Positions 1 to 9,276 of a stretch of DNA of 64,000 bases are shown here, in pieces. The DNA lies in the NCBI GenBank assembly GCA_027483535.1, contig JAIXUN010000003.1:620001-684000 (forward strand). The letters run 5' to 3'. The notes below the pieces were generated by a model, which was not told the origin of the DNA, ran no database searches, and saw only the letters and a list, made by a program, of their open reading frames with translations. The stretch comes from a bacterium. Lineage in GTDB: Bacteria > Armatimonadota > Fimbriimonadia > Fimbriimonadales > Fimbriimonadaceae. The translations under genes and the position numbers were made by a program. How positions within the stretch are numbered: the first letter of the stretch is position 1; each line of letters begins with the position of its first letter.

Positions 1-665
1 CCGTCTGTTCCAACCAGCAACGGGCAAAGAACCACCGCCTGAGCGGGCTTGCCATATTGCTCCATCAGGGTTCGACCCACGAGATTGTTGAACTTCTGGT
101 CGTTGCCGCCGATCTCGACATCGCTATCGATTTCCACCGAGTCCAGTCCCTGACAAAGCGGGTACAGAATCTCGTGCATCGCGATCGGGCGGTTCTCGGC
201 AAGGCGCTTGGTGAAGTCGTCCCGCTCAAGGATTCGGGCGACCGTGTAGCGCGAGCAGAGCATGATCACGTCTTGGAAAGACATCATTCCTAGCCAGTCC
301 GCATTGAAGTAGATGACCGTTTTTTCGGGATCAAGAATGCGATAGAACTGCTTGGTGACGGCCTCGACATTTTCCAGCACGTCCTCGCGAGTGAGTTGCT
401 TTCGCGTTTTGCTTTTGCCGGAAGGGTCGCCGATTTGGGCGGTGAAGTCGCCGATGATGAGGCAAGCGGTGTGTCCGAGCTTTTGAAAGTCGCGGAGTTT
501 GCGAAGAACCACCGCCCAACCGAGGGTGACGTCCTTCGCGGTGGGGTCGACGCCTAGTTTGACCCGCAGCGTTTGACCCTTTTTGATGCGATCGACGATA
601 TCGGCCTCACCGATCACCTCGGTGGTTCCTCGTCGGATGATTTTCAGTTGTTCGTCGATCGTCAT
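1..665 (-). CDS. tyrS: Tyrosyl-tRNA synthetase, N-terminal part (3' end outside window)
   Basis: Class I aminoacyl-tRNA synthetase that charges tRNA-Tyr in the cytoplasm. The reverse strand from ATG at 663-665 reads MTIDEQLKIIRRGTTEVIGE, then GVDPTAKDV, LRKLRDFQKLGH, IIGDFTAQIGDPSGKSKTR, and the tyrosine-pocket region DSVAIDSDVEIGGNDQKFN, all in TyrRS order. About 221 codons are present; the KMSKS loop and RNA-binding domain lie beyond the left edge. Odd points: the HIGH-type signature reads TLGW rather than HLGH or TFGH, and the usual GGTDQ is GGNDQ. The family call is secure from the surrounding motifs; whether the variant is active cannot be judged because KMSKS is not visible. Confidence 0.93.
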   Translation of the reverse strand, partial: MTIDEQLKIIRRGTTEVIGEADIVDRIKKGQTLRVKLGVDPTAKDVTLGWAVVLRKLRDFQKLGHTACLIIGDFTAQIGDPSGKSKTRKQLTREDVLENVEAVTKQFYRILDPEKTVIYFNADWLGMMSFQDVIMLCSRYTVARILERDDFTKRLAENRPIAMHEILYPLCQGLDSVEIDSDVEIGGNDQKFNNLVGRTLMEQYGKPAQAVVLCPLLVGTD

Positions 666-748
666 GCTGGGGTGTATTTTACCGACCACGGGTAGAAGGT
701 CCCACGTTGAGCCGGTCAACAGTCGGATTCTCTGCTAAGGTGAAATCG

Positions 749-2365
749 ATGCTGAAACGTCGTGCCGCCTGGATTTTGGTTGGGAGTGTCTCCGCCGCCA
801 CTTTGGTAGGAGCCACGCTCCTTCAACAGGCTTTGTTCACTCGGCACGGCGAGCGTGCTTTGGAATATGTCCCTGAAGGTTACAAGTTGGTGGCATTCCT
901 AGATTTCACCCCCACGCCTTCGCAGGTCGCCACTTTCCAGAAAATCGACGCCGCAATGGGTCCAGACGGATTGAAAGGAGCCATTGAGTCCTTCTTGAAC
1001 CAGTCGCCGATCCCGGAAAAGGTTCGACCGGTCCTCGCGAACAACATTGATCGAGGTCTCGCCTTTGCGGGCGAGATCGGGAAATCCCAACGATTTATGG
1101 TTCTCATCCCTTTAAAGAACCGCACCGAAGTGGAGCTTGCCATGAATCAGGTAGCGCGCCCTAAGTTCGTTAAGGGAGCCAAGGTTCACACGCTGTTGCA
1201 ATCGGCGGTGAAGGGCAAGGAAAAGGGGATGTTCGGTGCGACCGATGCCTACGCCGGGTGGGCGGGAAGATACCTCGTCATCACCTCCTCGGTCGAACAA
1301 CTGGTTCAAGTAAAGAACATCGAATTCGGATCCCAAAAGAACATCCTTAGCGACTCCAGCTTTATTCGGGCGATGCAAGAGCGGCCGAACGATTCCAACC
1401 TCACGGTGATGTACACCGATGATGGGGCCGCTACACCGGAGTCAAAGAAGTGGATGAGCCTTTACGGTGGGTTTGCCGATACTGGGGTCTATCTTTCGCT
1501 TGGCGGAAAGCTGGACACACAGTCTGAAGATGTCAAGAAGGCCCTTCGGACTCCCATGTTTACGGCTGCCGATTCCTACAAACTTCCTGGGGGAGCTCTG
1601 TTTACGCTCGCTTTAACGGACCTGCGCGAAATTGCAGGCGCTCCGCCAGAAGACGAAATGGCCCAAGGAATCATGGGTGGCAAGAAAGTCATCGCCCTCT
1701 ATCCCGGGGATCCCGCGACTGGAAAGGGAGTCGACATCCTGATGTACATGGATGACACCAACGGGGCAAAGCACGACGCCGTCGCCAAAATGCTCGCCGA
1801 TCAAATAGTGCCGCCCAATCCGGAGGAGAAAGACCAAAAGCCGGCATGGACCGATGAGTCCTACAAGGGCTTTATGGTCAAGGAACTCGCGGCAGATGTC
1901 CGAGACGGGTTCAAAGACATGCTACGAAGCGAATCTAAAGAGGCCCCGATGGATATGGAAGTTCTGTTGCAGGACAAGACCGTTACCATGGCGAAATCGG
2001 GCGATAACTGGATCATGGCGACGAATCGAAAGCTCTTGAACCGGGTGATCGATACGTATTCGGCGAAGAACGGTGGTCTCGATCAGATTGCGGATTCCCA
2101 GATTGGGCTCACCGTGAACTTCCAAGGCTTGGTGACATCCATGAAGTCGATCATGAAGGTCGAGAAAATGGACAAAAAATCCCGTGATGAAATGGAATCG
2201 TTCTTGAACAATTTCTCCGCCGATCCTAACGATCTGGGCATGTTCGAACTCAAGATCAAGGGTCAGCCAGACGGCTACGTTTCCCTTCTCGGACGAGTGC
2301 CCGTGAATTACAGCAAAGTCTTCAAGCCGGCTCCCGTAAAGGCAAAAGAGCCGAAGAAGAATTAG
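749..2365 (+). CDS. DUF3352-like membrane-anchored protein of unknown function
   Basis: A 538-residue protein with an N-terminal membrane anchor (basic MLKRRAAW followed by a hydrophobic stretch, residues about 7-25) and a large extracytoplasmic part. The segment YVPEGYKLVAFLDFTPTPSQ, repeated mixed alpha/beta segments and the closing DLGMFELKIKG portion resemble proteins annotated as DUF3352, whose function is unknown. I chose ATG 749 because TAAGGTGA sits 6 nt upstream; an in-frame TTG at 707 would add 14 residues without a ribosome site. It stands alone, divergent from tyrS. The C-terminus is lysine-rich. Family assignment is tentative. Confidence 0.8.
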   Translation: MLKRRAAWILVGSVSAATLVGATLLQQALFTRHGERALEYVPEGYKLVAFLDFTPTPSQVATFQKIDAAMGPDGLKGAIESFLNQSPIPEKVRPVLANNIDRGLAFAGEIGKSQRFMVLIPLKNRTEVELAMNQVARPKFVKGAKVHTLLQSAVKGKEKGMFGATDAYAGWAGRYLVITSSVEQLVQVKNIEFGSQKNILSDSSFIRAMQERPNDSNLTVMYTDDGAATPESKKWMSLYGGFADTGVYLSLGGKLDTQSEDVKKALRTPMFTAADSYKLPGGALFTLALTDLREIAGAPPEDEMAQGIMGGKKVIALYPGDPATGKGVDILMYMDDTNGAKHDAVAKMLADQIVPPNPEEKDQKPAWTDESYKGFMVKELAADVRDGFKDMLRSESKEAPMDMEVLLQDKTVTMAKSGDNWIMATNRKLLNRVIDTYSAKNGGLDQIADSQIGLTVNFQGLVTSMKSIMKVEKMDKKSRDEMESFLNNFSADPNDLGMFELKIKGQPDGYVSLLGRVPVNYSKVFKPAPVKAKEPKKN

Positions 2366-2391
2366 AAGGACCCTAGGGGCCGATTCGGACC

Positions 2392-2979
2392 CTAGAGACC
2401 CATTCGGACCCTGTGTAGGAAGGCCCGTGCATCTTCGTGCGGGCCGCCAAAGTCGATGCGGGCGATGTCGTCAAGGGCGAGGAATTGAAGTCCGTCCTCA
2501 ATGCCCAGCCGGTTCACTTCTAGAAGCTCGATGTGTTCGGCGGAGACGCTTTTGACGAAGCCAAAGAACACGCCTTTTGCGCCATCCATCATCTGCACCA
2601 ACATCCGGTTTTCCCGTGCGTAGGTGGCGACTTCAAAAGTGGAGCTGAACGTGGGGAAGCGGTTGGAGGACTCACGCGGACCCTTCCAGCCTGAGTTTTC
2701 GGTCGCTCGAAGCTGGTGTTGAACCAAAAGCTCCATGCCGGCTAGATACTGAGTACCAGCCGCGATTCGAATGATGTCGTTCAGATCGCCGATGTAAACG
2801 CCGTTGTATCGACCAATCGGATCGATGGTGTCGAGCGTGTAAGTGTCCTCAGTGACATTAACGACAAATCCGACTTCGAACTTATCTTCGTCGGAACTGT
2901 CTTCGTAAATCTCAACAAGTTCGTCGCGATTGAGATACCGCTTGAGAATCTCTCGAAAACGATCAATCGCTTCGGGCAT
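2392..2979 (-). CDS. Hypothetical protein with two Sm-like repeat halves
   Basis: A 195-residue cytoplasmic protein without signal peptide. Two segments look like copies of one beta fold: the first contains FVVNVTEDTYTLDTIDPIGR then GDLNDIIRI, the second contains FVKSVSAEHIELLEVNRLG then LALDDIARIDF. Each has the rhythm phi-V-x-x-V-(x)n-I-x-L-x-x-hydrophobic-x-x-G followed by D-I-x-R-I, reminiscent of Sm/Hfq-type or SH3-like barrels. That is an inference from pattern only. The start ATG at 2977-2979 leaves a 20 nt gap after the HAD gene upstream, so the two are probably co-transcribed. A longer in-frame start at 3075 would overlap the HAD gene and is unlikely. Confidence 0.7.
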   Translation of the reverse strand: MPEAIDRFREILKRYLNRDELVEIYEDSSDEDKFEVGFVVNVTEDTYTLDTIDPIGRYNGVYIGDLNDIIRIAAGTQYLAGMELLVQHQLRATENSGWKGPRESSNRFPTFSSTFEVATYARENRMLVQMMDGAKGVFFGFVKSVSAEHIELLEVNRLGIEDGLQFLALDDIARIDFGGPHEDARAFLHRVRMGL

Positions 2980-2999
2980 GACTCTCGTTGTACCCCCCG

Positions 3000-3674
3000 C
3001 TAGGCTCTTCTCACGGAAGTAAACTGCGCTTGCATCTCGGCTAGGCTCACTTGGGTGAGATCCGTGATTAGCCAATGGGCGTGAGAGATATCGAGACGCG
3101 ATGTGACCGGGTTAGGAATGGCGAACACGGTCATCCCCGCAGCAACGGCAGCGTGCGATCCGTTCGGAGAGTCTTCCAGAGCAAGCGAGTCGTCTGGAGT
3201 CACGCCCATTTTGGACATCGCCGCCAGGTAGAGATCGGGGAACGGTTTGGCACGCTCCACATCGTCGGCGCACACCGTGAACCGAAAATGGTGGGCGAGG
3301 CCCAGTTTGGCCAGATAACCGTCGACCCATGAGTGCTTCGAACTGGAGACGACCGCCAACGGAATCTGCGCGGCGCTCAACTCCTCGAGCAGGCGCCTGA
3401 TCCCAGGTCGAGTTTCAGAGGCGTCGATCTTGCCGAGTACTCGGGCTCTTGCCGCCCGGTGAATGGCTTCCTCGTCCAAAGGCTGTCCAAGCAACTCGGC
3501 GAGCAATCCTGCTGGAGTCTGCGTGATCTGGTCGGCCCCTCGACCCAAAGCGTTGATCCAGTAAGCGTCGGGAAACTCGGCTCCATGCTCGCGAAACACC
3601 TCTTGCCAAGTTTCGACTTCGGGAGTTTCTGTATCCAAAATCAGACCGTCGAAGTCAAAGAAAACCGCTCGCAC
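3000..3674 (-). CDS. HAD-family phosphatase (beta-phosphoglucomutase subfamily-like)
   Basis: A 224-residue haloacid-dehalogenase-superfamily phosphotransferase. Motif I is FFDFDGLILDTE near the N-terminus (nucleophile and general acid Asp). Motif II is VVSSS, a Lys follows in SSKHSW, and the acidic motif IV is ALEDSPNGSHAAVAAGM. The helical cap between residues about 15 and 80 marks subfamily IA, which includes beta-phosphoglucomutase and sugar-phosphate phosphatases. The substrate cannot be read from sequence. The start is GTG (3672-3674), preceded on the minus strand by CACAAT 6 nt upstream, which fits a leaderless promoter. It is divergent from ftsE and followed by the small Sm-like protein. 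Confidence 0.88.
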   Translation of the reverse strand: MRAVFFDFDGLILDTETPEVETWQEVFREHGAEFPDAYWINALGRGADQITQTPAGLLAELLGQPLDEEAIHRAARARVLGKIDASETRPGIRRLLEELSAAQIPLAVVSSSKHSWVDGYLAKLGLAHHFRFTVCADDVERAKPFPDLYLAAMSKMGVTPDDSLALEDSPNGSHAAVAAGMTVFAIPNPVTSRLDISHAHWLITDLTQVSLAEMQAQFTSVRRA

Positions 3675-3746
3675 GTGTGTATTGTGAGCAATCGGGGAGG
3701 TGCAAGGTCGGAACTATCCGTGTGTTTGCTGGGTATCTTCGGATGA

Positions 3747-4628
3747 GTGACCGAGTTCTCCACGCCCTATCTTCGGTTTCAAAACGTCTCGGTGAACTAC
3801 GCGAAACATCCCGCGCTTTCTGAGGTGTCTTTGGAAGTTGAGCGGGGCGAATTTGTGTTTCTGGTTGGTCGAACCGGAGCGGGAAAAAGCACGCTCCTGA
3901 AGTTGCTGACGAAGGAAGTAGACGCCGCAGAGGGCACGATCGACTGGGACGGCACGGAGATTCGGCGTGTAGGAGTTTTCGGCATTCCGAAGTTACGCCG
4001 ATCGATGGGGATCGTCCCCCAAGACTTTGCGCTTCTGCCTCGAAAAAAGGTGTGGGAGAATCTCGCGTACGCCATGCGAGCCGCCGGGGCAACGCGAAGG
4101 CAGATTCGCCGCCGCGTTCCGGAGATTCTCGAACGAGTGAACATGGTTCACCGAGCCGACGCCTACCCCGATCAACTTTCCGGTGGCGAGCAGCAGCGCG
4201 TCGCAATCGGTCGAGCTTTGGTGAACGATCCTCCGCTCCTTCTTGCCGACGAGCCAACGGGCAATCTCGATCCGGAGCACTCCATCGAGATCATGGAACT
4301 GCTGGTGGAACTCAACCGAAAAGGGACGACGGTGCTGGTCGCTAGTCACGACGTTCTGGTCATTGAGCGGTTGAGAAAGCGAACGGTGACCATGTCCGAG
4401 GGTCGAATCGTGGGCGATAGCAAGACCGACCCCGTCACCCAACCAATGCTCGACCTGGAGCTTGAACCGGAACCGTCGCCCGTTGAGATTCCCGTAGTGG
4501 TCGAAACCGCTGCTGCAGCTCCCGTTTCGGTGTCGAGCGAGAATGCGAAGGAAGTAACCGATCCCCTGCCGATCTCCGCGGAGGACGCTCCCGAAGATAC
4601 CGACCCCAAGGAGAATGCCGATGTTTGA
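3747..4628 (+). CDS. ftsE: Cell-division ABC transporter ATP-binding protein FtsE, with long C-terminal tail
   Basis: ATPase of the FtsEX complex, which couples cytokinesis at the inner membrane to activation of periplasmic peptidoglycan hydrolases. Walker A is GRTGAGKST, the Q-loop is IVPQDF, the signature is LSGGEQQR, Walker B is [12 protein letters not shown] and the H-loop is VASHD. The domain ends near residue 222, the usual FtsE length. The remaining about 70 residues are a Pro/Glu/Val/Ala-rich acidic tail that is unusual for FtsE. The start is GTG 3747, with TATCTT 7 nt before it. The 3' end overlaps ftsX by 14 nt, so the two are translationally coupled. Confidence 0.95.
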   Translation: MTEFSTPYLRFQNVSVNYAKHPALSEVSLEVERGEFVFLVGRTGAGKSTLLKLLTKEVDAAEGTIDWDGTEIRRVGVFGIPKLRRSMGIVPQDFALLPRKKVWENLAYAMRAAGATRRQIRRRVPEILERVNMVHRADAYPDQLSGGEQQRVAIGRALVNDPPLLLADEPTGNLDPEHSIEIMELLVELNRKGTTVLVASHDVLVIERLRKRTVTMSEGRIVGDSKTDPVTQPMLDLELEPEPSPVEIPVVVETAAAAPVSVSSENAKEVTDPLPISAEDAPEDTDPKENADV

Positions 4629-5499
4629 TCGACTTTTCTTCGTTCTAGGGGAGACGTTCACCGCACTGCGACGAAACCTCGGCCTCGCCTTTGCCGCGAC
4701 CGGAACCGTCGCCGCGAGCCTCTACCTCCTCGGTGGGCTTTTCCTTGCTTACAGCGGTATCTCTCGATATGCGGATGGGCTCTCGGGTCGCTTTGAAATG
4801 CGAGTCTTCCTGAAGGACGGCATCACCGTTCCCCAAATCAAATGGACCGCCGAGAAGATTCGTTCTTTCGAGGGTGTTCGCCAGGTGAACTGGATTCCCC
4901 GCGACAAGGCCTGGGAGAAGTATTCGAAGGAGAATCCGGAGATCGCTCGGGGGCTCGAAAACCCGTTCCCGGACTCGTTCAAGGTCATCCTCAGCGATCT
5001 GAAGAAAGGCGACGAGGTCTCGGAGAGGATTGCCAAGCTCCCGGCGACCGATCCCGACGGGGGTGTTCAATACTTGCGCGACGAGCAAAATCTCATCGCG
5101 CAAGCTAAAGACGCCCTGAAAGTGCTGGGTGGGATGGTTGGAGGGCTACTGGCGACCATCGCCGCGGTTTTGATCTTCAACGCCATTCGCCTCACCGTTC
5201 TATCTAGACGAATCGAGATCCGGATCATGAAACTGGTCGGAGCGTCGTACGCCACGGTTTACACGCCTTTCCTGTTGGAAGGGGCGATTCAGGGAGCCCT
5301 GGGCGGATTGGTCGCAGCAGGATTATTGGCGCTAACCCATCGAACCATTGGCGAGGCGCTCAAGTCCTTCTCGGCTCTTTCTCAGCTTCCTTCTCTCCCG
5401 TACAACGATCTCACGTTGGCGCTTTCCGGAGCGGGCGCGTTTTATGGTGTTGTCTGCTCGGCGGCGGCACTCTACCGACTTCAACTTCGCTATCGCTAA
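4615..5499 (+). CDS. ftsX: Cell-division protein FtsX
   Basis: A 294-residue membrane subunit of FtsEX. It has a first transmembrane helix at residues about 22-45, an extracytoplasmic domain (about 46-165) beginning FEMRVFLKDGITVPQIKWTA as in other FtsX proteins, then three more membrane helices in the FtsX/MacB-type C-terminal permease region containing RRIEIRIMKLVGAS, a characteristic FtsX segment. The start may be ATG 4615 or 4621; both lie inside the end of ftsE. The stop codon overlaps the next ATG (TAATG). The order ftsE-ftsX-M23 hydrolase is the classical arrangement for the divisome hydrolase switch. Confidence 0.95.
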   Translation: MPMFDRLFFVLGETFTALRRNLGLAFAATGTVAASLYLLGGLFLAYSGISRYADGLSGRFEMRVFLKDGITVPQIKWTAEKIRSFEGVRQVNWIPRDKAWEKYSKENPEIARGLENPFPDSFKVILSDLKKGDEVSERIAKLPATDPDGGVQYLRDEQNLIAQAKDALKVLGGMVGGLLATIAAVLIFNAIRLTVLSRRIEIRIMKLVGASYATVYTPFLLEGAIQGALGGLVAAGLLALTHRTIGEALKSFSALSQLPSLPYNDLTLALSGAGAFYGVVCSAAALYRLQLRYR

Positions 5500-6683
5500 T
5501 GCGAAAAGTTCTCTTGCCGTCCTTGATTGTCTTTGCCCTCTTAGCGGGTGGGATATCTGGCGCGCAAAAGAAGCCGACCCTCCCTCCAAAGGGGTCGATT
5601 AACAAACTGCAGCAAGGTCTTAAGCAGACTCAGGCGAAGAAAGAGAAGGTCCTAGAGAAGCTTCAAGAGAAGCGCCAAGCCGCTACAAAGGTCAAGCGCA
5701 GCATCGGCGAGGTTGAGTCTCGCTTGGGGCAGGTGGTTGAAAAGCTGAGCGAGACAACCGACAGTCTGGACTCCGCGCGATACCGCCAAGAGCGAATCGC
5801 CACTGAACTGAAAGCTGCCGAGGCAAACCTAAAGAAGACCAACGAACTCGTTCGGAAACGATTGAAGCGGATGTACAAGCGGGGTCAGGACAACCTGTTC
5901 ACGGCCCTTCTCAGCAGTCGATCCACGGGCGATGTCGCGAGCCGCAAATATCTCATCGAACGGGTTGCGAAGAAGGATCGGGAGGTCTTTGAAACGTTCA
6001 AGGCTCAAAGGGCCGCAGTCGACCGTAAAAAGCGGGAGCAGGACGGCATCGTCAGCCGAATCGCCCGCCTCGCTTCGGATCAGCGCGACCAGCAGCGGGA
6101 GCTCGAATCTGCTCGCCGGGAGAAAGAAGATCTGCTGGGTGGACTTCAGTCGGAAATGGCCCAACTGCGGCGCCTGGCGGCACAGTTTGAGCGAGACGAA
6201 CGAATCATTGAAGGGCAGATTGCTGAGGCGATTCGACGCGCCCAAGAAGCGGCGAAGAATCGCAAACCGGGCGACAAATCCCCTCCGCCGATCAAGTTTT
6301 CCGGTCGTTTCGGTCGGCCGACTGGTGGTCCCATCACGAGCGGCTTTGGGTCGCGATTCCACCCAATCCTCAAGCGAAGACGACTCCACTCTGGGATCGA
6401 CTTTGGCGGAGGGTACGGCGCACCTGTTTATGCCGCCGCCGAGGGCACTGTCATATCGGCCTCAAGGCTGGGCGGATACGGCAATACGATCATCATCGAT
6501 CACGGATCGGGCATGTCTACCGTGTACGCCCACCTTTCAAGAATCCAGGTGGGTTCCGGGGCGCGGGTCCGACGGGGACAAAAGATCGGGGCGATCGGTA
6601 GCACGGGTCTGTCTACCGGACCCCACTTGCACTTCGAGATACGTCGGAACGGAAAGGCGATCAACCCGGCTTCCTACTTGTAA
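5499..6683 (+). CDS. EnvC-like murein hydrolase activator, coiled coil plus M23 peptidase domain
   Basis: A 394-residue secreted protein with a signal peptide ([21 protein letters not shown]). A long Lys/Glu/Gln-rich coiled coil runs from residues about 30-255, and a C-terminal LytM/M23 domain follows. The zinc-site motifs are intact: [17 protein letters not shown] (HxxxD) and [10 protein letters not shown] (HxH). The catalytic His is expected in [14 protein letters not shown], which contains YAHL. Intact zinc ligands mean that, unlike E. coli EnvC, it may itself be an active endopeptidase. It directly overlaps ftsX, so it is the likely periplasmic effector of FtsEX in septal peptidoglycan splitting. 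Confidence 0.92.
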   Translation: MRKVLLPSLIVFALLAGGISGAQKKPTLPPKGSINKLQQGLKQTQAKKEKVLEKLQEKRQAATKVKRSIGEVESRLGQVVEKLSETTDSLDSARYRQERIATELKAAEANLKKTNELVRKRLKRMYKRGQDNLFTALLSSRSTGDVASRKYLIERVAKKDREVFETFKAQRAAVDRKKREQDGIVSRIARLASDQRDQQRELESARREKEDLLGGLQSEMAQLRRLAAQFERDERIIEGQIAEAIRRAQEAAKNRKPGDKSPPPIKFSGRFGRPTGGPITSGFGSRFHPILKRRRLHSGIDFGGGYGAPVYAAAEGTVISASRLGGYGNTIIIDHGSGMSTVYAHLSRIQVGSGARVRRGQKIGAIGSTGLSTGPHLHFEIRRNGKAINPASYL

Positions 6684-6738
6684 TCGCAAGCCCCGAGCGA
6701 AGCGCCTTCTAGACTTTGGGCGTAAACTGGAAGAAGAA

Positions 6739-8124
6739 ATGTCGACGACGCTGTTCGATAAGGTTTGGCAACGCCACGTAGTCACCGAACTTCCCGGCGG
6801 AGGCGTTTTGCTCTACATCGACCGCCATTTGGTGCACGAAGTGACCTCCCCGCAGGCGTTTGACGGTCTTCGGGAGCGGAACCGAAAGGTTCGGCGTCCC
6901 GACCTAACATTCGCGACCGCCGACCACAACGTGCCGACCGATGGTCGAGACATCGACGAGTCCACCCTCAGTGGAAAGCAACTCGCCGCGCTGAGGCGAA
7001 ATGCAGAGGAGTTTGGGGTTCCGCTCTACGGCTACGGCCACGAGAAGCAGGGAATCGTTCACGTCATTGGTCCCCAACTGGGAATCACCCTTCCGGGACT
7101 CACCATTGTTTGCGGCGACAGCCACACCTCTACGCACGGTGCTTTTGGGGCGCTCGCGTTCGGTATTGGTACCACCGAAGTCGAGCACGTCCTGGCCACC
7201 CAAACTCTGCGAGCCGGGATCAAGCCGAGATCGCTCGGCATCAAGATTGACGGAGAATTGGGTCACGGGGTGACCGCCAAAGATGTCATTCTTGCCATCA
7301 TCCGCAAGTTGGGAGCAGGTGGCGGCACGGGCTACGTTGCCGAGTATTACGGTTCCGCGATTGAGAAGCTACCGATGAGCGGTCGGATGACGATCTGCAA
7401 CATGTCCATCGAAATGGGCGCCCGAGCCGGAATGATCGCACCGGACGACATCACCTTCGAGTACATCGCCGCTGAGGATCGACCGTTTGCTCCTAAGGGC
7501 GCGGCATTCGACGAGATGGTCGCGGACACGCGCTTCCTTCGCACGGAGGATGCTTCCGCTTACGATCGCCACGAGGTTCTGGACGTCCATGGACTGAAGC
7601 CGCAAGTCACCTGGGGAACCACCCCAGCCATGACCGTGGACATCGACCAGCCCGTTCCCGATCCCAAAGATCCTGCCGAGCAGCGAGCCCTGATGTACAT
7701 GGGCCTCAAGGCGGGAGACGTCCCGGCGGAACTTGCGATCAACACCGTGTTCATTGGGTCTTGCACCAACAGCCGAATTGAAGACTTGCGGCAAGCGGCG
7801 AGCGTGGTCAAGGGGCGAAAAGTTGCTTCCGGCGTTCGTGCGATGGTCGTTCCGGGAAGCGAAGCGGTCAAGCGCATCGCCGAACAAGAGGGGCTCGACA
7901 ACATCTTTAAGGAAGCCGGGTTCGAGTGGCATCGTGCAGGTTGCTCGATGTGCCTTGGCATGAACGGCGACATTCTGCGACCGATGGAGCGCAGTGCCTC
8001 GACCTCCAACCGACCCTACGAGGGTCGGCAAGGACCGGGTTCGCGCACCCATTTGGTTTCGCCAATGACCGCCGCCGCGACCGCCCTCACCGGCAAGCTA
8101 ACCGATCCACGACCCTATCTCTAA
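6739..8124 (+). CDS. leuC: 3-isopropylmalate dehydratase large subunit
   Basis: A 461-residue aconitase-family enzyme that isomerises 2- to 3-isopropylmalate in leucine synthesis, working with a LeuD small subunit. Visible family motifs are [11 protein letters not shown], the substrate/cluster region [21 protein letters not shown], and the three 4Fe-4S ligands in GSCTNSR and CSMCLGMN. Length is normal for the bacterial type. The start is ATG 6739, preceded by a purine-rich GGAAGAAGAA stretch. The reading frame stays open far upstream but that part is antiparallel noise over the M23 gene. No leuD follows; the next gene is a small secreted protein. Confidence 0.95.
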   Translation: MSTTLFDKVWQRHVVTELPGGGVLLYIDRHLVHEVTSPQAFDGLRERNRKVRRPDLTFATADHNVPTDGRDIDESTLSGKQLAALRRNAEEFGVPLYGYGHEKQGIVHVIGPQLGITLPGLTIVCGDSHTSTHGAFGALAFGIGTTEVEHVLATQTLRAGIKPRSLGIKIDGELGHGVTAKDVILAIIRKLGAGGGTGYVAEYYGSAIEKLPMSGRMTICNMSIEMGARAGMIAPDDITFEYIAAEDRPFAPKGAAFDEMVADTRFLRTEDASAYDRHEVLDVHGLKPQVTWGTTPAMTVDIDQPVPDPKDPAEQRALMYMGLKAGDVPAELAINTVFIGSCTNSRIEDLRQAASVVKGRKVASGVRAMVVPGSEAVKRIAEQEGLDNIFKEAGFEWHRAGCSMCLGMNGDILRPMERSASTSNRPYEGRQGPGSRTHLVSPMTAAATALTGKLTDPRPYL

Positions 8125-8128
8125 CCTC

Positions 8129-8677
8129 ATGCGACGCCGTCTCTATGCCTTGACTCTGACGCTTGCCCTCTGTTTAGGGGTTGCGTCGGCGTCGGCGGAG
8201 GCAGCGGTCGTTCACCCGCAAGGCAACCAGAATTCGAGTCAATCTTCGGGACCGGGATTTTGGGAGCGGGCGCTCGACGTCTCGATTGAGGCCGCCAAGC
8301 GCGGATACGATTTTCTCATCAAAGAAGGGAAGCCTGTCGCCGAAAACTTGGTCCGCACCGCCCCGCAACACTATAAGTCGCTTGCGGCATCGGTGAAGGC
8401 CTTTTCGAAGCAGGCAGGGCTCGATCTCTCAGAAGCAGAAAAGGGGTTGGAGTCGCTCAAAGAGCGAAAAGAGTTGCTGCTCCAGTTTTGGCGATTGCGC
8501 ACGTCTTTGAACGTGGCGATGCTGGTCGATCCGGATCTTTTGCGCAACGTGACAGGAATCGAGCAGTTGACCTTAGTGACGGCGATCAAGGATTTTGATC
8601 GCGTCTCCGCCGCGATCAACAAGCGTTATCCGAACCTTTTGCCGAACCTGCCACCGCTCAACAAGAAGCCAACTTAA
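8129..8677 (+). CDS. Small secreted protein of unknown function
   Basis: A 182-residue protein with a clear Sec signal peptide (MRRRLYALTLTLALCLGVASASAEA). The mature part is mostly helical and charged, with no cysteines and no motif I recognise. It begins 4 nt after the leuC stop codon and so is probably in the same transcript, although nothing in it suggests a role in leucine synthesis. The rpmH gene begins 96 nt downstream. Confidence 0.75.
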   Translation: MRRRLYALTLTLALCLGVASASAEAAVVHPQGNQNSSQSSGPGFWERALDVSIEAAKRGYDFLIKEGKPVAENLVRTAPQHYKSLAASVKAFSKQAGLDLSEAEKGLESLKERKELLLQFWRLRTSLNVAMLVDPDLLRNVTGIEQLTLVTAIKDFDRVSAAINKRYPNLLPNLPPLNKKPT

Positions 8678-8773
8678 CCCGCCGGTTCCGGGGAGGGTGG
8701 AAATCTGCGGGACGATTGGGTATCATCCTTGATTCGTTCAACCAAAAGAGTTCAGACGTAAGAGAGAACGTTT

Positions 8774-8908
8774 ATGAAGCGCACTTATCAGCCAAACAAG
8801 CGACACCAGCAAAAAACCCACGGTTTTCGCGTCCGAATGAAATCGACCGACGGACAGAACGTGCTGAAGCGACGTCGCGCCAAGGGTCGAACTCGACTCG
8901 CTTGGTAG
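8774..8908 (+). CDS. rpmH: Ribosomal protein bL34
   Basis: A 44-residue basic protein starting [20 protein letters not shown] and ending with the Lys/Arg-rich [14 protein letters not shown], matching bL34 along its whole length. The Shine-Dalgarno candidate is AGAGAGAACG just upstream of ATG 8774. It opens the conserved rpmH-rnpA-yidD-yidC-jag block. In many bacteria dnaA lies next to rpmH; here it does not, dnaA being about 52 kb away. Confidence 0.97.
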   Translation: MKRTYQPNKRHQQKTHGFRVRMKSTDGQNVLKRRRAKGRTRLAW

Positions 8909-8946
8909 TTTAACAAAATTCTTGGGCCATCAGGCCCTACGAGGGC

Positions 8947-9270
8947 ATGGTACCGAAGGGTCCATCCAAAACAAGGTTCGAGCAAATCTTTTCTCAGGGG
9001 CAGAGAGTCCGAGGAGAGGTTTGCTCGATCATTTTTTTGCCGGGGTCAGGTCTTGTTGGCATCGGTACTTCCCGCAAGATCGGTGGCAAGCCGCGTCGTA
9101 ACTTCGTCAAGCGGCGCGTCCGAGCCGCCGTGCTTGCAGCGGGTTTCGACCTTCAATCGTTGGATTGCGTGTTCATGGTTGGCACGCGAGGCGTGACCGA
9201 GCCGTACGAACTCTTGAGCCGCGATGTCGAAACGACCTTGCGGAAGGTTCTCTCCACTCAGAATTCCTAA
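8947..9270 (+). CDS. rnpA: Ribonuclease P protein component
   Basis: A 107-residue basic protein that binds the RNase P RNA and helps tRNA 5' processing. The family signature (RN-x-x-KRR) appears as PRRNFVKRRVRAAV after a TSRKIGGK strand, as in typical RnpA (SKKVGxAVxRNxxKRxxRE). The N-terminal segment with an Arg-Phe pair (TRFEQIFSQGQRVRG) corresponds to the usual FxxVF..G. It follows rpmH by 38 nt and precedes yidD by 6 nt. Overall identity to well-known RnpA sequences looks low but position and motif are decisive. Confidence 0.93.
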   Translation: MVPKGPSKTRFEQIFSQGQRVRGEVCSIIFLPGSGLVGIGTSRKIGGKPRRNFVKRRVRAAVLAAGFDLQSLDCVFMVGTRGVTEPYELLSRDVETTLRKVLSTQNS

Positions 9271-9276
9271 GGGCTT

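Noticed and set aside
5932-6738. Open frame extending leuC upstream by 269 codons
   Set aside because: It lies over the M23 peptidase gene in another frame and has no homology to LeuC; the real start is ATG 6739.
8125-8773. leuD after leuC
   Set aside because: The next gene is a small secreted protein with no LeuD motif; the small subunit must be elsewhere.
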